Part shown: in pieces, positions 8,552-15,906 of the stretch | Layout: the number at the start of each line of letters is the position of its first letter | Position numbering within the stretch: the stretch's first letter is position 1 | Assembly (NCBI GenBank): GCA_026398895.1 | Contig: JAPLRZ010000017.1 | Location: forward strand, 1-40,312 | From: Methylococcales bacterium | GTDB lineage: Bacteria; Pseudomonadota; Gammaproteobacteria; Methylococcales; Methylomonadaceae | Direction of reading: 5' to 3' | DNA length: 40,312 nt | Translations under genes and position numbers: made by a program | The notes under the pieces: generated by a model | Seen by the model: the letters and a program-made list of their open reading frames with translations, nothing else | The model's database searches: none | What the model was told of the DNA's origin: nothing

Positions 8552-9133
8552 ATGAATACAAAGCAATGGTTGCAAGCAAACGTGCTAACTCTACCGCTGA
8601 TCGCGCTGATGGCATTAACGCGCTTTCATCATTTTGGTGATGCGTTTTCCTTACCCGACGCGTCGCTGGCAGTATTTTTCTTCGCAGGTTTAGGCTTTGC
8701 ACGGCGGTGGTGGTTGCTGTGTTTATTATTGCTGGAAGCAGCACTGATTGATTATGTCGCCATTACTCAGTTTAACGTCAGTGCATTTTGTATTGCCACT
8801 GCATCTTATGGTTTTTTAATCCCCACTTATGCGGTTCTATGGTTTGCAGGGAGTTACTGCGTTAAATTTAAAACGCTGACGGTTAATGATATGGGCTTGT
8901 CCATTGCAGTGATGGCATTGGCAACATCCATCGCATTTTTCATTTCCAACACCAGTTTTTATCTACTGTCTGGTCGCCCTGCTCAATTATTGTGGGCGCA
9001 ATATGTGGATGGTGTGATGCGCTATTACCCGCCTTATACAGGTTCTGCATTGTGTTATGGGGTATTGGGTTTAGTTATTATTAAATTGGTTAAGACGTTG
9101 CCTAATTTAATAGCTAATCACAAAGCTGTTTAA
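8552..9133 (+). CDS. btuM: Predicted cobalamin transporter BtuM-like membrane protein
   Basis: This 193-residue, very hydrophobic protein has about six predicted membrane segments (roughly 12-24, 37-50, 53-72, 79-101, 115-136, 165-182). It follows riboswitch-controlled btuB by 20 bases with a good TTTGGAG ribosome site. From what I know of the family, BtuM proteins are solitary ECF S-component-like B12 transporters of about this size, and the studied Thiobacillus protein binds cobalt through Cys80. This protein has a cysteine at exactly position 80 (NVSAFCIATASYG), the first residue region of a membrane segment. The assignment rests on size, topology, context and this cysteine; I could not align it. 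If correct, B12 from BtuB would cross the inner membrane here without an ABC importer. Confidence 0.65.
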   Translation: MNTKQWLQANVLTLPLIALMALTRFHHFGDAFSLPDASLAVFFFAGLGFARRWWLLCLLLLEAALIDYVAITQFNVSAFCIATASYGFLIPTYAVLWFAGSYCVKFKTLTVNDMGLSIAVMALATSIAFFISNTSFYLLSGRPAQLLWAQYVDGVMRYYPPYTGSALCYGVLGLVIIKLVKTLPNLIANHKAV

Positions 9134-9141
9134 ATTCATAG

Positions 9142-9165
9142 AGAGACGTGCTTTAGCACGTCTCT
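9142..9165. terminator. Perfect hairpin between btuM and the adaptor gene
   Basis: AGAGACGTGC (9142-9151) pairs perfectly with GCACGTCTCT (9156-9165) around a TTTA loop. No U-tract follows. It ends ten bases before the next ATG and so occupies the place of its ribosome site. It may attenuate the operon or control translation of the adaptor. Confidence 0.6.
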
Positions 9166-9174
9166 ACTATCTTT

Positions 9175-10188
9175 ATGAATAGTCTATTAAAAAGCTGTTT
9201 TTTACTCTGCGCCATTTTTTCAATTGCCGTTGTTATAGCGGACGATGACGACGACAAAAAACCGACCAGCCAAAAAGTCCAACGGGTAGACGGACAGACT
9301 GTTATTCACTTGGACGCTAAAGCCCAACAACAATCAGGCTTGAAAACCATCCCTCTGAAATCTGCCACTTATCATGCCGAATTTACCGCTTATGGCAAAG
9401 TGCTGGCAATTCAACCATTAGTCGAATTACGACATCGTTATTTGCTCGCCTTAACCGAACGTAATGTTGCCAGTGCTAAATTTAAACAAGCCGAGCAGAA
9501 TATCAAACGCCAACAAACTTTGTATGGCGAAGGCATTACCGCAAAACGCAGCCTAGAAGATCAGCAAACGCAATGGCAAATCAATAAAGCACAGCTTGAA
9601 GCTACCCATTTTCAAGATCAAGTCATCAAAGAAGAAGCAGCACTAACATGGGGTAAAAACCTTAGTGAATGGGTGTTAGCTAACGATACTGATAAGCTCA
9701 ATGCCTTATTATCGGGTCAACAAAAACTGCTAAAAGTCACCCTGCCCAGCAACCAACAGCTAGTCGATAATCCAAAAACTATCGCTATTGATTCAGCGGG
9801 GAATCGTGGCAAAGCCCAGCAAGCACAATTAATTGCCGTCGCGCCGCAAACGGATACAGGTACGCAAGGCATCAGCTATTTTTTTCAGACTCCCGCCAAA
9901 AATATTAGCATCGGCATGAATATCACAGCGTGGATAGCTGAACCTGATAGCCAAACATCGGGCGTGATGATTCCCAAATCCGCATTACTTTGGGCAATGG
10001 ATCAAGCATTTGTGTACGTTAAAACTGATGATGATACCTTTAGCCGCCGTGCGATAGCACGATACACGCTCAGTAATGACGGCTATTTTATTAGCGAAGG
10101 ACTACAGCCCGATGAAGAGCTAGTGATTACGGGTGGGCAAATGTTGTTATCAGAAGAATTGCGCAGGCAGATTCCAGCCGAAGATTAA
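9175..10188 (+). CDS. Orphan RND-type periplasmic adaptor (membrane fusion) protein
   Basis: The protein has an N-terminal signal sequence (about 1-22), then an acidic DDDDDKK stretch, a coiled-coil hairpin with alternating charge around 85-155 (AEQNIKRQQTLYGEGITAKR), and the beta-barrel/membrane-proximal segments of HlyD/CzcB-like adaptors (GMNITAWI, VMIPKSALLW, GLQPDEELVITGGQMLLSEE). Such adaptors link an inner-membrane pump to an outer-membrane channel. At 337 residues it is somewhat short and lacks a clear lipoyl half-motif on the N-terminal side. No RND pump or TolC gene follows. It is the third gene after the B12 riboswitch, in the same direction, so it may share its regulation. There is no recognisable Shine-Dalgarno before the ATG. 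Confidence 0.75.
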   Translation: MNSLLKSCFLLCAIFSIAVVIADDDDDKKPTSQKVQRVDGQTVIHLDAKAQQQSGLKTIPLKSATYHAEFTAYGKVLAIQPLVELRHRYLLALTERNVASAKFKQAEQNIKRQQTLYGEGITAKRSLEDQQTQWQINKAQLEATHFQDQVIKEEAALTWGKNLSEWVLANDTDKLNALLSGQQKLLKVTLPSNQQLVDNPKTIAIDSAGNRGKAQQAQLIAVAPQTDTGTQGISYFFQTPAKNISIGMNITAWIAEPDSQTSGVMIPKSALLWAMDQAFVYVKTDDDTFSRRAIARYTLSNDGYFISEGLQPDEELVITGGQMLLSEELRRQIPAED

Positions 10189-10488
10189 TAGTAAAAAAGT
10201 CGGTAGTGGTTAAATTTGTAGTGATGCAATGGAATCAAAACTCATGAGTTTTGACTCCGCTGTTTCATTATCACTTTGATTTTTACCACTACCAAAAAGT
10301 CAACGAGTAAAGAATTATTATCTGCACTGACATGACGGTATAGCAGTTAATAAAATGATTACAAAACCGTTCGCACTGAGCTTGTCGAAGTGTGAATGTG
10401 GTTCGACAAGCTCACCACGAACGCTATCATTTTATTGAGTGTTAGCTCTATACGATTTTTGAGTCAAATGTGAGTAAACGTAATCATT
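10189..10488. repeat. Intergenic block of two large imperfect palindromes
   Basis: No gene is seen here. Palindrome 1 spans 10202-10293: GGTAGTGGT and ACCACTACC close it, and its centre is a perfect 20-bp palindrome at 10235-10254 (TCAAAACTCATGAGTTTTGA). Palindrome 2 spans 10351-10434: TAAAATGA / TCATTTTA outside, and inside a 22-base arm at 10369-10390 facing one at 10402-10423, alike except for a short central block, both with GAGCTTGTCGAA. A related GAGCTTGTCGAAC element occurs at 32303-32362. These look like dispersed palindromic elements rather than simple terminators. Confidence 0.7.
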
Positions 10489-11544
10489 ATGCAGCATCAT
10501 ATTATCGGTTGGGACATAGGCGGGGCGCACGTTAAAGCTGCGTTATTAAATAATCAAGGGCAGGGTGTTAAAGTGTATCAACAGCCCTGCCCATTATGGA
10601 AAGGCTTAGATCAGTTGTGCTTAGCCGTTACAGAAATAATGCAATATTTGCCGCCTGAACAGTGTCGTCATGCGATTACCATGACAGGTGAATTGGTCGA
10701 TTTATTTGCCAATCGGGATGATGGCGTTGAACAAATTATTACTACCATGAGCGCGTTATTAGGAAATAACGAAGTGTTTATCTTTGCAGGTAATGCGGGA
10801 TTTATAGCGGCTAAACAGGTTGAAAGTCAGCATTATGCAGCGATAGCCTCAGCGAATTGGTTAGCCAGTGCTACGCTTGCCGCGCAACAGTTTGGCAGTG
10901 GTTTGTTTGTTGATATAGGCAGCACCACAACCGATATTTTATTACTGCATAATGGGCGAGTGCTAACAGATGCTTATACCGATTATCAGCGGTTAATCTC
11001 ACAAGAGCTGGTTTATACGGGGGTGGTGCGTACGGCGGTAATGGCAGTGGCGCAAACATCGGTTGATAACGGTCAAGACATCGGCTTAATGGCAGAATAT
11101 TTTGCCACGATGGCAGATGTCTATCGAGTCACAGGTGAATTGAATGAAGCGCATGACCAAACCGATACGGCGGATGGTGCAGAAAAAACCGTGTTAGCAA
11201 GTGCAAGACGCTTATCACGCATGATAGGCTGTGATTTTTATCCTGAAGAGTTGGCGCGGTGGCAGGATTTTGCGGACAATTTACGCATTCAGCAAGTGGC
11301 TAAAATTCTACGGGCTTGTCAGGTTCAGCTTAGTTTGTTTGATGATTTTCCGAGTGACGCACCATTGATAGGTGCGGGTATTGGGCGTTTTTTAGTGTGT
11401 GAATTGGCTAAGTTGTTGGGTCGTGGCTGTGTAGATTTTTCCGCGTGTTGTCCTGATGTATCGTCTGAATCGGCGTTATCCACAGCGGATTGCGCTCCTG
11501 CGGTGGCAGTGGTTTGTTTGCTTAGCAAGAGGGGCGGCATTTAA
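10489..11544 (+). CDS. H4MPT-linked C1-transfer pathway protein (MfnF-like, hydantoinase/oxoprolinase-related)
   Basis: This 351-residue protein matches the family named probable H4MPT-linked C1 transfer pathway protein. It has an ASKHA-type fold: the first phosphate loop GWDIGGAHVKAAL at about 7-19 and the second, FVDIGSTTTDILLL, at about 139-152. The archaeal member MfnF condenses two intermediates of methanofuran synthesis. In methylotrophs the homologue is linked to formaldehyde oxidation through tetrahydromethanopterin and methylofuran, so a cofactor-building role is likely here. It is the main evidence that this organism oxidises C1 compounds. Other genes of that pathway (mch, fhc, mtdB) are not in the window. 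A weak ribosome site precedes the ATG, which follows a large palindromic block. Confidence 0.85.
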   Translation: MQHHIIGWDIGGAHVKAALLNNQGQGVKVYQQPCPLWKGLDQLCLAVTEIMQYLPPEQCRHAITMTGELVDLFANRDDGVEQIITTMSALLGNNEVFIFAGNAGFIAAKQVESQHYAAIASANWLASATLAAQQFGSGLFVDIGSTTTDILLLHNGRVLTDAYTDYQRLISQELVYTGVVRTAVMAVAQTSVDNGQDIGLMAEYFATMADVYRVTGELNEAHDQTDTADGAEKTVLASARRLSRMIGCDFYPEELARWQDFADNLRIQQVAKILRACQVQLSLFDDFPSDAPLIGAGIGRFLVCELAKLLGRGCVDFSACCPDVSSESALSTADCAPAVAVVCLLSKRGGI

Positions 11545-11951
11545 AAAGTTGATTAAAAACGGGGGGTAGAGTCGTTATGCTTTGTGATGGAAGCCACAGG
11601 CGGTTATGAAAAAGCCTTGGTCAGTAAGGTGCTTGGAGTTTGGGGAAGGAAACAATGTAACCCGTGTGGAGCGTAGCAACACGGGGAACAATGACATCAT
11701 TAACGAAAAAGCCCCAGATTCCGCTTCGCTCCATCTGGGCTACTCGCTATTGTGGCGAAATACGGCAAAATGTGGCGAAAAAAGTCATTTCGTTTCCTAG
11801 TTAGGCAAAACATTGTCATTTCGTTATTGTAGTTATCCATTTAATATTTTTTGCGGGATTAAACGGCAGTATTTTTCTTTAAAAACACAGCTAGTATCAA
11901 ACAGTGCATAATAAATAACTTTGATAATCCTAACTTTATGAGTATTTTTGC
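11545..11951. other. Intergenic region with IS110 relic and two hairpins
   Basis: There is no intact gene. The stretch 11578-11641 is a transposase relic described separately. Two hairpins with similar loops follow: CCCGTGT / ACACGGG at 11661-11685 around GGAGCGTAGCA, and CCCAGAT / ATCTGGG at 11713-11739 around a loop that reads GGAGCGAAGCGGA on the other strand. The remaining AT-rich 150 bases before 11952 probably hold the promoter of the permease gene, but I see no convincing -35/-10 pair. The open frame 11606-11800 crosses the relic and both hairpins in another frame and is not a gene. Confidence 0.6.
11578..11641 (+). pseudogene. Relic of an IS110-family transposase
   Basis: The translation reads CFVMEATGGYEKALVSKVLG, matching the conserved segment that follows the first catalytic Asp region in IS110 transposases. 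Only about 21 codons remain. The truncated IS110 gene at the right edge of the window begins with the same FVMEATG segment, so both relics break at an equivalent point. Confidence 0.6.
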
Positions 11952-14435
11952 ATGAATCGTTTTAATCTAGCTTTACGGCTGTTGTGGCGTGATAGTCGTT
12001 CTGGGGAATTAACTATTTTGATATTAGCGTTGTTGATTGCAGTGACTAGCTCAACGGCGATTGCCTTATTTGCGGATCGGTTGCAAAACACCATGACCAC
12101 GCAAGCGGCGGAGTTTTTAGCTGCCGATTTAGCCATTACTAGCCCAACGCCTATACCAGCCGCGTGGCAAGAAAAAGCTAGGCAATTAACTCTAGCTCAA
12201 GCTCGCACCGCTGAATTTTCCAGTGTGCTGATGGAGCATGAGGAAATGCTGTTAGCAGCGATTAAATCAGTGAGTTCGACCTATCCGTTGCGTGGCGTAT
12301 TAAAAGCGCAAGCAAGCGAGTCTGAGCTGGAAATCGAACAACATCAAGCTCCTGTTGCGGGAACGGTTTGGGTAGAAAAACGGGTTTTATCGACGCTGAA
12401 ATTAAAAATAGGTGATTTACTGACCGTCGGTGAAAAGCCGTTGACGATTACTCAGATTGTCACTTACGAGCCAGATAAACGCGGTGATTTTTATAGTTTT
12501 TCACCGCGTGTGTTGATGAATGAAGCAGATTTAGCCGCGACTAATAGTGTGCAAGCGGGTAGTCATGTGCATTATTTCTTTCAATTTAGCGGTGATGAAA
12601 AATCTTTGGCTGACTTTAAAAACTGGATTAAACCACAGTTAAACCCGTCGCAAAAATTGATGGATATTCGTGAAGACCGTCCTGAATTAGGCACAGCGTT
12701 ACAACGGGCAGAACGCTATTTGGGCTTATCTAGCATTATTGTGATTTTAATTTCAGGGGTGGCAATTGCTATGGCAACCCGCCGTTATACTGAACGCCAT
12801 TTTAATACCACGGCTTTATTGCGTTGTATGGGCTGTAAGCAATGGGAAATACTGTGGTTGTATAGCAGTCAGTTTGTGATTCTGGGCTTGGTGACTAGCG
12901 CGGTCGGTTGTTTGTTGGGCTGGTTTGCGCAACAAGGCTTGTTTTATTTATTGCGTGAGTTATTGCCGAAACAATTAGCAACAGCCAGTGGTTCAGGTAT
13001 GTTGTTTGGCTTTTCACTGGGGCTAGGGGTGTTATTAGGCTTTGCTTTACCGCCTTTATTGCGGCTTAAACAAGTATCACCGTTGCGAGTATTGCGCCGT
13101 GAATTAGAGCCATTGCCAACTAGCGGTTGGGTAGTTTATGGCTTGGCATTAGGCGTTATCACGTTATTAATCGGACATCATACCCAAGATTTAAACATGA
13201 CTGTTACCATAGTGGGAGTGGGCATGGCGGTGTTGTTAATGCTGGGTTTGTTGATTGTTGGCTTGTTGGTTTTTACGCGCAAGCATTTATCGTCACTATC
13301 TTTGGTGTGGCGTTTTGCTTTGCAGGGCTTAGTAAAAAATAATCGCGCCAGTGTCAGCCAGCTACTTGCGTTCAGCCTGACGTTGACGGCGATGATTTTG
13401 AGCTTTAGTGTACGCACCGATTTAATTGAAGACTGGCAAAAAGCTATGCCTGATAACGCGCCAAATCATTTTGCCTTGAATATTTTTCCTGAACAACAAG
13501 CTAATTTTAAGCAGGATTTAGTCGAGCAACACATCAGTGGCAGTCAGTTTTATCCTGTAGTGCGAGGTCGATTGGTGATGATTAACAACACACCAGTTCA
13601 GCAAGTAGTGAGTAAAGATTCGCAAGGTGACAATGCAACCCATCGAGAATTAAGTTTGACGTGGACAGAGCAACTGCCCGATGACAATAAAATTATCGAA
13701 GGCAGTTGGTGGGCGAATACCCAAGCAGGGCAAGTGTCTGTTGAACAAAAACTGGCACAAAGTTTAAAAATCAAGCTAGGGGATGAACTGACGTTTACTA
13801 TCGGCAGTGAACAACTTAAAGCGACAGTTGCCAGTATTCGTACTTTGCAATGGAATACCATGAAGCCTAATTTTTACATGATTTTTTCACCCAATACCTT
13901 GAATAATTACCCTTATACCTTTATCACTAGCTTTTATTTATCACCTGCACAAAAGCCGCTATTAAATGGCTTGGTGAAAAAATACCCTAGCACCACGGTG
14001 TTGGAAGTCGATTTAATTTTGCAACAAATCAAAACTATTTTGACTCAATTAACACAGGCGATTAATTATTTGCTGTATTTTGCTTTGTTGGCAGGATTAA
14101 TGGTGTTATTGGCGGCAGTGTATGCCACTTTAGATGAGCGTATTTATGAAGGAGCATTAATGCGTACCTTGGGAGCTAATCGAGGCTTTTTAAGAAGAAC
14201 ACAGCTTCTTGAATTTAGCGTATTGGGGCTAATGTCTGGTTTATTGGCGGTGTTGCTATCAGAAGCCATTCGTTATGCGTTGTACACACAGATTATACAT
14301 ATCGATTATCAGCTTAATTTTTATGTGTGTGCCATCGTACCTTTGTTAGGAGCTTTTTTGGTCGGCGTAGTCGGCTATTGGGGATTGCGAGGCGTGGTTA
14401 ATAAATCACCGCTGCGCGTTTTAAGGGAACTATAA
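11952..14435 (+). CDS. FtsX-like ABC transporter permease (YbbP family)
   Basis: This 827-residue inner-membrane protein has the YbbP layout: one membrane segment at about 20-40, a large periplasmic domain, a three-helix FtsX block near 258-385 (starting GLSSIIVILISGVAIAMA), a linker pair of helices, a second periplasmic domain and a final FtsX block near 700-820 (LLYFALLAGLMVLLAAVYA). Such proteins pair with a YbbA-type ATPase and are thought to move or extract lipophilic cargo or drive periplasmic mechanics. The ATPase is usually next door but is absent here, as is the TesA gene often found with it. The ATG at 11952 gives the typical start NLALRLLWRDSRSGEL. The next gene is the glycine-zipper lipoprotein, same strand. 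Confidence 0.88.
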   Translation: MNRFNLALRLLWRDSRSGELTILILALLIAVTSSTAIALFADRLQNTMTTQAAEFLAADLAITSPTPIPAAWQEKARQLTLAQARTAEFSSVLMEHEEMLLAAIKSVSSTYPLRGVLKAQASESELEIEQHQAPVAGTVWVEKRVLSTLKLKIGDLLTVGEKPLTITQIVTYEPDKRGDFYSFSPRVLMNEADLAATNSVQAGSHVHYFFQFSGDEKSLADFKNWIKPQLNPSQKLMDIREDRPELGTALQRAERYLGLSSIIVILISGVAIAMATRRYTERHFNTTALLRCMGCKQWEILWLYSSQFVILGLVTSAVGCLLGWFAQQGLFYLLRELLPKQLATASGSGMLFGFSLGLGVLLGFALPPLLRLKQVSPLRVLRRELEPLPTSGWVVYGLALGVITLLIGHHTQDLNMTVTIVGVGMAVLLMLGLLIVGLLVFTRKHLSSLSLVWRFALQGLVKNNRASVSQLLAFSLTLTAMILSFSVRTDLIEDWQKAMPDNAPNHFALNIFPEQQANFKQDLVEQHISGSQFYPVVRGRLVMINNTPVQQVVSKDSQGDNATHRELSLTWTEQLPDDNKIIEGSWWANTQAGQVSVEQKLAQSLKIKLGDELTFTIGSEQLKATVASIRTLQWNTMKPNFYMIFSPNTLNNYPYTFITSFYLSPAQKPLLNGLVKKYPSTTVLEVDLILQQIKTILTQLTQAINYLLYFALLAGLMVLLAAVYATLDERIYEGALMRTLGANRGFLRRTQLLEFSVLGLMSGLLAVLLSEAIRYALYTQIIHIDYQLNFYVCAIVPLLGAFLVGVVGYWGLRGVVNKSPLRVLREL

Positions 14436-14524
14436 TACTGCAACAGTAGACTATTCATGTTCTGTTCATGATTAACTCACTAGACTGTAATAAACAACAC
14501 ATCAATCATTTTAAGAGGTATGGT

Positions 14525-14917
14525 ATGAAAAAAGTAATAATGACTATCGTGGTAGCAAGCAGTATTTTACTCACCGCTTGCGCTCAAGTGAGTGGCTATA
14601 CGCCGACTGTTGATCCTTACAATGATCGCAATGCGAACATGATTCCACAAGATAAAGCACAGTGTGAACAATTAGCCAGTCAAGCCGCCAGTACAGGAAA
14701 AGAAACCGCTATGGGGGCTGGTGCAGGTGCATTGATGGGTGCGGCAGGTGGCGCGGTTGTCGGTGCCTTTACAGGCAATCCTGGTATGGGTGCTGCCATC
14801 GGTGCAGCAGGAGGCGGTCTTACTGGCGGTGCGTACAAAGGTCTAAGTTCCGATGATGCTTATAAAAGGTCTTTTAACACCTGTATGAGAAACCGTGGAC
14901 ACAACGTAATCAACTAA
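14525..14917 (+). CDS. Glycine-zipper lipoprotein
   Basis: This 130-residue protein begins at the ATG 14525, which has an AAGAGGT ribosome site seven bases upstream and gives a lipoprotein signal peptide ending in LLTAC (Cys19). The earlier in-frame start at 14468 would bury this signal and is rejected. The mature part holds a glycine zipper at about 60-105 (GAGAGALMGAAGGAVVGAF and GMGAAIGAAGGGLTGGAYKG), a pattern of outer-membrane-associated proteins of the SlyB/YMGG group that form helix pairs in membranes. The tail has CMRNRGHNV, typical of small lipoproteins of this kind. Function is unknown beyond envelope location. A strong terminator follows at 14975-15010. Confidence 0.85.
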   Translation: MKKVIMTIVVASSILLTACAQVSGYTPTVDPYNDRNANMIPQDKAQCEQLASQAASTGKETAMGAGAGALMGAAGGAVVGAFTGNPGMGAAIGAAGGGLTGGAYKGLSSDDAYKRSFNTCMRNRGHNVIN

Positions 14918-14974
14918 CCTAAGCAAGCTTCATTGTATCATCCATTACACGCTTAATCTCCCTCATTACTTAGT

Positions 14975-15010
14975 ACAACATAGGTGCAATAAAAGTTGCA
15001 CCTATGTTGT
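14975..15010. terminator. Hairpin after the glycine-zipper lipoprotein
   Basis: ACAACATAGGTGCAA (14975-14989) and TTGCACCTATGTTGT (14996-15010) form a perfect 15-bp stem with a six-base loop. It lies between the lipoprotein and pyrE, both on the plus strand. No long U-tract is present. Confidence 0.75.
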
Positions 15011-15136
15011 CGCACTTCCCACATAATAATCAAGATGAATGTTAAGGCTTGGCATATAGGCGGCTTAACTTTACAATGTCACTAACAACTACCCACTTAA
15101 AGTAGTAACAGTCTCATTAACCGTACACATCACGAT

Positions 15137-15775
15137 ATGCTCGATTATCAAAAAGACTTTATTTCCTATGCCTTGGATTCAGGTGTATTAAGATTTGGTG
15201 AATTTCAGTTAAAATCTGGACGCACTAGCCCCTATTTCTTTAACACTGGCTTGTTTAATACAGGTTTACAACTTGGGAAGTTAGGGCGATTTTATGCACA
15301 AGCCTTAATTCAATCGGGCATTGATGTGGATATTCTTTATGGACCTGCGTACAAAGGGATTCCCTTAGTGAGTGCAACCTCCATTGCTTATGTGCAATTA
15401 GCAGGCGAAGATATACCATTTGCTTTTAACCGCAAAGAAGTAAAAGATCATGGTGAAGGCGGTGTGTTGGTGGGAGCGCCTTTACAGGGCAAAGTCATCA
15501 TTCTCGATGATGTGATTACCGCTGGTACATCGGTCAGAGAATCGATTGAAATCATTAATAAGGCTGGTGCAGTACCCGCAGGCGTATTGATTGCCTTAGA
15601 CCGACAAGAAAAAGGACAAAATAATAGCTCTGCTATTCAGGAAGTCGAGCAACAGTTCGGCATACCCGTAGTTTCAATTATTAGCCTTGCTAATATTATT
15701 GATTATTTAACGGCTAATGCTAGCGATCAGGTCAACAATATCAAGGCATATCAGCAGCTTTATGGTATTTTATAA
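15137..15775 (+). CDS. pyrE: Orotate phosphoribosyltransferase
   Basis: This enzyme converts orotate and PRPP to orotidine 5'-phosphate in pyrimidine synthesis. At 212 residues it is the size of the gammaproteobacterial enzyme (213 in E. coli). It shows the start [20 protein letters not shown], the flexible-loop lysines in [13 protein letters not shown], and the PRPP-binding motif [13 protein letters not shown] at about 119-131. The gene is a single cistron here with a terminator upstream and about 130 non-coding bases downstream. Confidence 0.97.
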   Translation: MLDYQKDFISYALDSGVLRFGEFQLKSGRTSPYFFNTGLFNTGLQLGKLGRFYAQALIQSGIDVDILYGPAYKGIPLVSATSIAYVQLAGEDIPFAFNRKEVKDHGEGGVLVGAPLQGKVIILDDVITAGTSVRESIEIINKAGAVPAGVLIALDRQEKGQNNSSAIQEVEQQFGIPVVSIISLANIIDYLTANASDQVNNIKAYQQLYGIL

Positions 15776-15906
15776 CAGTCGCGTCTGAAAAATAAAGCAC
15801 CCTCGATTTAACGGAACTTAAGATATAGACTACAATTGTTTAAAAATATCTTTAATCTGTTATTTCGACTCACTATATAGAATTGTGTTAGTACAAAAGG
15901 CTGGTC

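Noticed and set aside
10202..10434. CRISPR-like array
   Set aside because: The repeats are palindromes of two kinds, not regularly spaced identical units, and no cas gene is present anywhere in the window.
11606..11800. 64-codon open frame
   Set aside because: It crosses an IS110 relic in another frame and two hairpin repeats; no ribosome site or protein-like composition.
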